Assembly: GCA_903910215.1 (NCBI GenBank)
Contig: CAIVYV010000320.1
Coordinates: 1-11,620, forward strand
Source: an uncultured Pseudomonadota bacterium
Lineage (GTDB): Bacteria > Pseudomonadota > Gammaproteobacteria > Steroidobacterales > Steroidobacteraceae
Reading direction: 5' to 3'
Length of the DNA: 11,620 bases
In this document: one piece after another, positions 1 through 4,466 of the stretch
Numbering within the stretch: position 1 is the first letter of the stretch
Layout of the letters: the number at the start of each line of letters is the position of its first letter
The notes under the pieces: model-generated
The model's input: the letters and a program-made list of their open reading frames with translations, nothing else
What the model was told of the DNA's origin: nothing
Database searches by the model: none
Translations under genes and position numbers: made by a program

Positions 1-54
1 ATCTATGTCGGCCCGGAGCGTAGCTACGATATGGGCATCAGCTATCGGTTTTGA
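1..54 (+). CDS. C-terminal end of an outer-membrane beta-barrel protein (probably TonB-dependent receptor), partial
   Basis: The window opens inside a reading frame that runs for 17 codons to a TGA at 52-54 and ends in ...GISYRF. An alternating polar/hydrophobic last strand with a terminal Phe is the usual signature by which the BAM machinery recognises outer-membrane beta-barrels, and an ending of this type (GxxYRF) is common in TonB-dependent receptors. Only the last strand is visible, so the substrate and subfamily cannot be told; a porin or other barrel is possible. The gene converges with the winged-helix gene on the minus strand, with 6 bp between the two stops, and a hairpin covers both ends. 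Confidence 0.55.
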   Translation: MYVGPERSYDMGISYRF

Positions 55-76
55 CGTTTCTCAACGGATCAAACCG
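46..76. terminator. Hairpin spanning the convergent stop codons, possible bidirectional terminator
   Basis: CGGTTT(46-51) and GA(53-54) pair with TC(69-70) and AAACCG(71-76), leaving T52 bulged. CGTT(55-58) then pairs with AACG(63-66) around the tetraloop TCTC, with G67-A68 bulged. This gives 12 base pairs covering the stop of the upstream barrel gene and the stop of the minus-strand regulator. There is no T-tract on either side, so it is not a textbook intrinsic terminator; it could equally protect 3' ends of transcripts. Sequence evidence only. Confidence 0.4.
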
Positions 77-354
77 GACAGCGAGGCGAGATATTTTACG
101 AACGCTTTTCGACCTTTGGCGGTCAGTTTTACCTCGGTGCGAGGCTTGCGGTCTTGGAAAGATTTGTCGATCTCGACATAGCCGGCTTCCTCCAGTTTGC
201 GTAAGTGAACAGACAGATTGCCGTCCGTCGTTTGTAGGTGCTGCTTCAGCGTGATGAAGTCGGCCCGAGCGGCGCCGATGAGGTAGGCCATAATTCCTAG
301 CCTCAATCGACCGTGGATGATCTCGTCGATCGTGTGAATGTCGAACGCAGTCAT
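61..354 (-). CDS. Winged-helix transcriptional regulator (MarR/ArsR-like, HTH_34 type)
   Basis: This 97-residue protein consists almost only of a winged helix-turn-helix DNA-binding domain. The recognition-helix stretch TDGNLSVHLRKLEEAGYVEI and the wing region KSFQDRKPRTEVKLTAKGR match the small 'winged helix DNA-binding protein' family (PF13601 by recall). No ligand-binding domain is present, so it is probably a dimeric local repressor. It starts 10 bp after the stop of the six-helix membrane protein gene and is the second gene of that pair. There is no good Shine-Dalgarno before its ATG, which suggests translational coupling. In known genomes this family often sits next to a membrane protein gene of unknown function, as here. 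It probably controls its own operon through the inverted repeat at 994-1011 (inference). Confidence 0.85.
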   Translation of the reverse strand: MTAFDIHTIDEIIHGRLRLGIMAYLIGAARADFITLKQHLQTTDGNLSVHLRKLEEAGYVEIDKSFQDRKPRTEVKLTAKGRKAFVKYLASLSGLIR

Positions 355-364
355 GGTTCTACGT

Positions 365-973
365 TCAAGTGGCTTCAGCTTCGCGTGATAGTCGGATGCC
401 GGGTATGACAGCGGTCAGCATGAGCGCGATCGAGTAGATCAAAAACTCATGACCAGTGCCAACGAATGCACCGAGCACCGGGATCGTCGCAAAAGCGGCA
501 AATGCCGTGAATTTCATCCATCCTTGGCGAGTCATCGCCGCAGCAACCAGCCAGCCAATGCCGTACACGCTGAGCACCTGCAGACTGATCATATTCATCA
601 GAAAGCCGTCGCCGCGCTGATATGCCATGACGGCGGTTCCCATCCAGAAGGCGAAGATGCCGAACCCGATCGCGGTCCACGCCGCGTTGACGGCTCGGTT
701 ACTGGTGTTTTCGACTTTGCTGCGATCTCGCTTGATGAGAATGGCGAGGTGAACTGCGAATCCCGCAGCCGCAACAAGCCATGCAATCGTCGCTTGGTTT
801 GCAGCGAGACCCAGAAACTCTCTAATCGGTAGCCATTGAATCAAGCTAGCGGCAGCAAACCAACCTCCGCCTGCGATGAGATAGGGGCCCGCCATCAGCG
901 GCGCATCGCGACCCGATTCCGCGAGTGATCGCAGGAAGGACAGATCTTCGCTCGGGGAGGGAGAGTTCGACAT
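365..973 (-). CDS. Integral membrane protein of unknown function, about six helices
   Basis: The 202-residue product has a polar N-terminus of about 25 residues (MSNSPSPSEDLSFLRSLAES) and then hydrophobic segments at roughly 27-47, 58-80, 96-118, 128-148, 152-171 and 174-192. It ends with a short charged tail. No enzymatic or transport motif is recognisable; W and G residues are common in the helices. The ATG at 971-973 is preceded on the minus strand by GGAG with 6 nt spacing, which supports this start. It is the first gene of a two-gene unit with the winged-helix regulator. The pairing suggests that the regulator controls abundance of this inner-membrane protein; the actual role is unknown. 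Confidence 0.8.
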   Translation of the reverse strand: MSNSPSPSEDLSFLRSLAESGRDAPLMAGPYLIAGGGWFAAASLIQWLPIREFLGLAANQATIAWLVAAAGFAVHLAILIKRDRSKVENTSNRAVNAAWTAIGFGIFAFWMGTAVMAYQRGDGFLMNMISLQVLSVYGIGWLVAAAMTRQGWMKFTAFAAFATIPVLGAFVGTGHEFLIYSIALMLTAVIPGIRLSREAEAT

Positions 974-993
974 GAGAGGCTCCGTCTGGGTAT

Positions 994-1011
994 GTGCTAT
1001 TTGAAAAGCAC
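994..1011. promoter_or_regulatory. Imperfect 18-bp palindrome at the promoter, candidate operator
   Basis: GTGCT(994-998) and AGCAC(1007-1011) are perfect inverted arms separated by 8 bp. Inside them, TT(1000-1001) and AA(1004-1005) also match symmetrically, so the site reads GTGCTaTTtgAAaAGCAC. It overlaps the proposed -10 box by two bases and covers the expected transcription start of the membrane protein/regulator unit. That is the classical place for a repressor site. The obvious candidate to bind it is the winged-helix protein encoded second in the same unit (inference). Confidence 0.45.
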
Positions 1012-1038
1012 TTTAAAAAACAAAGTATACGGCGTCAA
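1010..1038 (-). promoter_or_regulatory. Sigma-70-like promoter for the membrane protein/winged-helix unit
   Basis: Read on the minus strand, TTGACG (plus 1033-1038) lies 17 bp upstream of TAAAGT (plus 1010-1015). These match the -35 and -10 consensus at 5/6 and 4/6 with ideal spacing. Transcription would begin near 1003 and give a leader of about 30 nt with a good ribosome binding site (GGAG, plus 980-983). The spacer contains an A/T-rich run (plus 1015-1020). The whole gap 974-1108 holds only this promoter and the palindrome; I see no gene and no clear terminator for the PspC gene that ends at 1109. Confidence 0.55.
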
Positions 1039-1108
1039 GTGGATTGATTTCGAATCTGAACGAACCTGTGTGAAGTCGAGCGGGGTTAGCGCAGTCTGAG
1101 CGAGAGCC

Positions 1109-1702
1109 TTAGGTCTTCGCCGGTTCGAAGAACGAACGAACGTACGCGGTCGCCTCGCGAAACTTCGCCGGCACTTTGCCAAGTGGCGGCGAGCCCGCCC
1201 GTATCGGTGCGATCGGCAGCAGAAACATCAGCAACGCGTAAATGAGCACGGCAGTAAATCCGGAGAGGACCGTCATGATGACCATGACGATGCGCACCCA
1301 GATGACATCGATTTCGACATAACGAGCGATGCCCGCACAGATACCCGAGAGAATAGCGCCTTCATTGAGTTGCTCGACTCGCTTCCTGGGTGACTGAGTA
1401 TCACGCGGAAGGTACTCAGCCTTCGGTTCATTGGGCTCCGAGGCGATGTCTCGTACTTCACCAACCTCAGTCAGAACGGCCTCAAGCTCTATCAATGAAA
1501 TCAGCGCCTGTCCTGCGGGCAAACGTTGCAGGCAGCGGTCCGCGATCGCCTGCTCGAGATCCGCGAGAATTTCATGTCGATCCGGATTCAGAGCAAGCGT
1601 GCGCGACGCCTCGGCGAGATAACTCTCGAGTCGTACGAAGCTGGCTTCGTCCATCTGAACCGTGCTGCGGTTGAGGGACACCGTGATCGAAATGCGTTTC
1701 AT
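1109..1702 (-). CDS. PspC-domain membrane protein with N-terminal HAAS/DUF1700-like region
   Basis: The 197-residue product has two parts. Residues 1-90 form a soluble region with the pattern (short beta strands)...F-x-x-L-x-x-Y-L...R-H-E-I-L-A-D-L-E-x-x-I-A-D...E-L-E-A-V-L-T-E-V-G. This is the kind of N-terminal region often found before PspC domains and resembles HAAS/DUF1700 modules. Residues about 107-165 are a PspC domain: LNEGAILSGICAGIARYVEID followed by a hydrophobic segment (about 134-162). PspC proteins sit in the inner membrane and in some bacteria sense envelope stress; no PspA/PspB/PspF gene is visible here. The ATG overlaps the PadR stop by 4 bp (ATGA), so translation is probably coupled. 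A further 30 basic/aromatic residues follow the membrane segment. The domain call is strong; a stress role is inference. Confidence 0.85.
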   Translation of the reverse strand: MKRISITVSLNRSTVQMDEASFVRLESYLAEASRTLALNPDRHEILADLEQAIADRCLQRLPAGQALISLIELEAVLTEVGEVRDIASEPNEPKAEYLPRDTQSPRKRVEQLNEGAILSGICAGIARYVEIDVIWVRIVMVIMTVLSGFTAVLIYALLMFLLPIAPIRAGSPPLGKVPAKFREATAYVRSFFEPAKT

Positions 1703-2046
1703 GAGTGGGAGCTTCCGGATTGAACGGGCCCGAGTCGGGCCAAGGTGTGATTGATGCGCTGCCAGTAATCATCGAGTTGTGCGAGCTGTTGTAGCCCCGA
1801 CTCGGTCAGCCGGTAGTACTTGCGGGGCGGGCCGAGCTCCGATTCGCGCCACTCATAATCAACGAGTTGTTCTCGGCGCAGCTTGCTCAGCAGCGGATAC
1901 AGCGTGCCCTCTTGGGTGGCGAACTCCGTACCGGAAAGCCGCTTGAGGATGTCGGGCACATAGACCTGATCGCCGCCCACGATGCGCAGGACGACGAATT
2001 CCAATAGGCCTTTTCGCAGTGGAGCCAGTTTCGTGTCGATGAGCAT
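1699..2046 (-). CDS. PadR-family transcriptional repressor
   Basis: This 115-residue protein carries the PadR winged-helix signature: LRKGLLEFVVLRIV, then DILKRLSG, then EGTLYPLLSKLRREQLVDYEW, then GPPRKYYRLTESG, with a short C-terminal helix for dimerisation. Members of this size are usually repressors that control their own promoter and a neighbouring membrane or export gene. It is the first gene of a minus-strand unit with the PspC-domain gene and diverges from the exported beta-repeat protein. The ATG has no Shine-Dalgarno, and a -10-like TATAGT ends only 7 nt before it, so the mRNA may be leaderless. PadR next to HAAS/PspC and DUF4097-like proteins is a recurring arrangement (recalled knowledge). 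Confidence 0.9.
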   Translation of the reverse strand: MLIDTKLAPLRKGLLEFVVLRIVGGDQVYVPDILKRLSGTEFATQEGTLYPLLSKLRREQLVDYEWRESELGPPRKYYRLTESGLQQLAQLDDYWQRINHTLARLGPVQSGSSHS

Positions 2047-2053
2047 GCGTGCT

Positions 2054-2059
2054 ACTATA
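2054..2059 (-). promoter_or_regulatory. -10 box of the padR promoter, possibly leaderless transcript
   Basis: On the minus strand TATAGT (5/6 match to TATAAT) is followed by AGCACGC and then the padR ATG. A start of transcription about 7 nt downstream of the -10 box would fall on or just before the A of the start codon. A -35 hexamer at the 17-bp distance would be TACCTT (plus 2077-2082), a poor match that lies in the right arm of the inverted repeat; a bound repressor would therefore block the promoter. Confidence 0.45.
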
Positions 2060-2060
2060 C

Positions 2061-2084
2061 AGTACCTTTTTACGACAAGGTACT
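2061..2084. promoter_or_regulatory. Perfect 8-8-8 inverted repeat, probable PadR operator
   Basis: AGTACCTT (2061-2068) and AAGGTACT (2077-2084) are exact reverse complements separated by 8 bp (TTTACGAC). The total length and the two arms one helical turn and a half apart fit the binding mode of PadR-like winged-helix dimers (known sites are of ATGT-N8-ACAT type). It lies in the 43-bp gap between padR and the divergent exported protein gene, covers the -35 region of padR, and its right arm contains AAGG (2077-2080), the best ribosome binding site for the plus-strand gene at 2090. Occupation would affect both directions. Confidence 0.7.
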
Positions 2085-2089
2085 AGTTC

Positions 2090-2719
2090 ATGAAAACCTT
2101 TGCAGTATTCACGGCCGTCTCGTGCCTGATGGTGGTCGGCCCGATCGCCTTGGCAGCCGACAACGTCCGCACAGTCAAGCATGTCTATCCCGCCAGCGGC
2201 ATCAGTCGTCTCGTCGTCGACAACCGGGTCGGCGAGGTGCGTATCCGGCCAGGAACCGGGGATTCGTACGAGGTAACCGTGAATCTTGAAGGGAATCGGC
2301 ATGGATTAATGCGAAAGCTCAAGAGTGTCGACGGCCTCGATATCAACGCGAAAACCAGTAATGGTCGTTTGCATCTGAAGTTCAATGAAGATGATGTCGA
2401 GGCGGACTGGACGATCTTGCTGCCCAAGGCGTTGCCGGAGGAGGTGGGCGTCAACCTCGGTGTCGGTCAAGTCGATCTATCCGCGCCGAACTCCGCGATC
2501 AGCATCGATCTTGGGGTCGGTGATGTCGATGTCAGGACGAACAAAGCGAGTGCTGGCGACATCACTTTGACAGTCGGCGTCGGCGAGGCGTCCGTGCGCG
2601 GTACCCCGAGCACGGTCAAGGCGTCCGGTGTGGCGTCGAACGTCAGCTCAAAGGGTGATGGGGCGCGCGATGTCACCGTGACGGTGGGCGTCGGCGACGC
2701 CTCGGTCGTGTTGAATTGA
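2090..2719 (+). CDS. Exported beta-repeat protein of unknown function (DUF4097-like)
   Basis: The 209-residue product begins with a Sec signal peptide (MKTFAVFTAVSC..., hydrophobic to about residue 21) with likely cleavage after ALA at 20-22. The rest is rich in Val, Gly and Asp. A short strand-turn unit recurs: RVGEVRI at 46-52, LGVGQVDL at 123-130, LGVGDVDV at 141-148, VGVGEASV at 162-169 and VGVGDASV at 199-206. This suggests a small stacked beta structure like the putative adhesin DUF4097 family. It is divergent from padR and the PspC gene and probably under the same operator. The ATG has AAGG 9 nt upstream. The gene ends in TTGA, which overlaps a possible TTG start of the methyltransferase. 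Location is periplasmic or surface; its partner is not known. Cys12 lies too early and in too poor a lipobox for a lipoprotein call. Confidence 0.75.
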   Translation: MKTFAVFTAVSCLMVVGPIALAADNVRTVKHVYPASGISRLVVDNRVGEVRIRPGTGDSYEVTVNLEGNRHGLMRKLKSVDGLDINAKTSNGRLHLKFNEDDVEADWTILLPKALPEEVGVNLGVGQVDLSAPNSAISIDLGVGDVDVRTNKASAGDITLTVGVGEASVRGTPSTVKASGVASNVSSKGDGARDVTVTVGVGDASVVLN

Positions 2720-3870
2720 GCGGTCGGGGCGGTGATCATCACACGATGACTCACCGCCTCTCGCCACATGCCCTGTTGCCGGACGAGCGTCACGACGAGC
2801 GCGAACGGCAAGCTTTCGTGGGGGCTCTGCGTGGACACCTCGCGGGGCGAGTGATGCCGGGCAATTACGCGATCTACCGTGGTCGCGTTGAGCCGGAGTT
2901 CGAGCGTCAGCATGGACGTAAACCTGAGCACCACAACGAGGTGCGGGCTGTCATGGAGCGGCATCCCTACTATCAGTTCTGGAGTGCGCTGCAACGTTGC
3001 AGTCAGCAACGCATGTGGGATGCGGTCATCGACTCGGTCGAGCGCGAATGGCCGAGGCTGAATGGCGAGGTGAAGCGATCGCGCCGACGCGGGTCATTGA
3101 CGCTTGACTCCGCGCTGACAATCCCTCGCTATCACACGGCTGTTGATATTCACTTGCAGCCTGGCGGATATCACACCGACTTCGTTGATGGTGATGTTGC
3201 CGCCGGGGCAATTTACGATCTTGGACTCAATATCTACTCGCACGGGATGATGGGGCCGCGCAATGAGTATCTGGGCGAGTTGCTGCTCCGGTACTTTTTG
3301 AAGGCTCATCCCCGCTTGAGGCCCGCGCGAATCCTCGACATGGGTTGCGCGATCGGCAATAGCACCCTGCCGTGGGCGAGACAGTTCAAAAAAGCGCGTG
3401 TTGATGCGATCGATGTTGCAGCACCGCAGCTACGTTACGCCCATGCGCGCGCTGAGTCACTTGGCGTGCCTGTGCACTTCAGCCAGCAAAATGCCGAGCA
3501 CACCACATTCGAAAATCAGAGCTTCGACCTCGTGATTTCTCACATCATGCTGCACGAAACCTCGCGCAGCGCACTGAAGCACATCTTTGCTGAGTGTCAT
3601 CGTCTGTTGAAGCCCGGTGGCTTGATGCTGCATCTGGAGATCCCGCGCGGCAAGAATGTCATCGAGAACTTTCTCTACAACTGGGAAAGCTGGAACAACA
3701 ACGAAACTTTCGGTCAGTACATGACTCATATTGATCTCGCGGACATTGCGCGAAAGGCTGGGTTCGCACCGGATAAGGTCAGCTGTGCCGATCACGCTGT
3801 GCCGCGCGAGAAAGAGCAGCAACTCTACTCCGAAGAGACACTCTGGAAAATCGTCGAGGCACGCAAATGA
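2716..3870 (+). CDS. Class I SAM-dependent methyltransferase with unrecognised N-terminal region
   Basis: The 384-residue product has a Rossmann-fold methyltransferase domain in its C-terminal half. SAM-binding motif I is ILDMGCAIGNS from residue 206 (D208, G210, G214), the acidic end of strand 2 is in VDAIDV, and the later motifs are FDLVISHIMLHE and LLKPGGLMLHLEIP. This resembles Methyltransf_11/25 enzymes acting on small molecules or lipids; no substrate can be named. About 195 residues precede the domain and match nothing I recognise; they contain a conserved-looking HPYYQFWSALQR stretch (from 84) and a basic patch KRSRRRG. The longest start is TTG at 2716, overlapping the previous stop by 4 bp; an ATG at 2746 is the alternative, and neither has a good Shine-Dalgarno. 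The gene overlaps the DUF502 gene by 4 bp (ATGA). No signal peptide is seen, so it is cytoplasmic. Confidence 0.8.
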   Translation: MSGRGGDHHTMTHRLSPHALLPDERHDERERQAFVGALRGHLAGRVMPGNYAIYRGRVEPEFERQHGRKPEHHNEVRAVMERHPYYQFWSALQRCSQQRMWDAVIDSVEREWPRLNGEVKRSRRRGSLTLDSALTIPRYHTAVDIHLQPGGYHTDFVDGDVAAGAIYDLGLNIYSHGMMGPRNEYLGELLLRYFLKAHPRLRPARILDMGCAIGNSTLPWARQFKKARVDAIDVAAPQLRYAHARAESLGVPVHFSQQNAEHTTFENQSFDLVISHIMLHETSRSALKHIFAECHRLLKPGGLMLHLEIPRGKNVIENFLYNWESWNNNETFGQYMTHIDLADIARKAGFAPDKVSCADHAVPREKEQQLYSEETLWKIVEARK

Positions 3871-4445
3871 AAACAGTCGGAAGGTTACTCGCCAAGGGAT
3901 TGTTCACCATTCTGCCGATCGTGCTGACGGTCTACTTCATCTACTGGCTCGGCGTGACGACGGAGTCGCTGCTATCTGGTCTGCTTAAGGTGTGGCTGCC
4001 GGCCGAAATCTATGTGCCGGGTATGGGCTTGGTGGCTGGCTTTGTGGTGTTGATCGTGGTCGGCTTGCTGGTCAACGCTTACGTCGTACGCCGTGTGATC
4101 ACCTTCAGTGAGTCGCTGATTTTGCGTATTCCCGTCGTGAAGACCGTGTACTCAGCGGTCCGCGATCTGACCGGTCTTATGAAGGTGGGCGAGAAGGGTG
4201 GCGAACTGCAGCGCGTCGTGATGGTGCAGTTCGGTCCCGGCAAGGTGATCGGCTTCGTGACGCAGGAAAACGCCACCCTGCCAGGGCTCGGTACCGATGA
4301 GGAACTCGTCGCTGTGTATATGCCGATGAGCTATCAAATTGGCGGCTACACTCTCTATCTGCCCCGCGATCGCATCGAGCCCACCGACCTCACTGTCGAG
4401 GCGGCCATGCGTATCGTCCTGACCGGCGGTATACAGACTCAATAG
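3867..4445 (+). CDS. DUF502 family inner-membrane protein
   Basis: This 192-residue protein fits the DUF502 family over its full length. It opens with KGLFTILPIVLTVYFIYWLG (first membrane segment, about 10-29), has a second segment at about 50-72 (VPGMGLVAGFVVLIVVGLLV), then the conserved cytoplasmic stretch IPVVKTVYSAVRDLTGLM, and later VQFGPGKVIGFVTQE and VAVYMPMSYQIGGYTLYLPR with a PT motif near the end. Function is unknown in bacteria; plant relatives (LCV family) are membrane proteins. The ATG lies in the ATGA overlap with the methyltransferase stop, so translation is probably coupled. A gap of 21 bp follows before the beta-oxidation gene. Confidence 0.88.
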   Translation: MKTVGRLLAKGLFTILPIVLTVYFIYWLGVTTESLLSGLLKVWLPAEIYVPGMGLVAGFVVLIVVGLLVNAYVVRRVITFSESLILRIPVVKTVYSAVRDLTGLMKVGEKGGELQRVVMVQFGPGKVIGFVTQENATLPGLGTDEELVAVYMPMSYQIGGYTLYLPRDRIEPTDLTVEAAMRIVLTGGIQTQ

Positions 4446-4466
4446 ATTCATCCGAGGTATGACGAG

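Noticed and set aside
449..832. Plus-strand frame of 127 codons
   Set aside because: It is antisense to the six-helix membrane protein, with a polar, low-complexity translation and no ribosome binding site.
2732..2742. Palindrome GTGATCATCAC before the alternative methyltransferase ATG
   Set aside because: Its 5-1-5 form leaves no usable hairpin loop and it is too short to argue for an operator.
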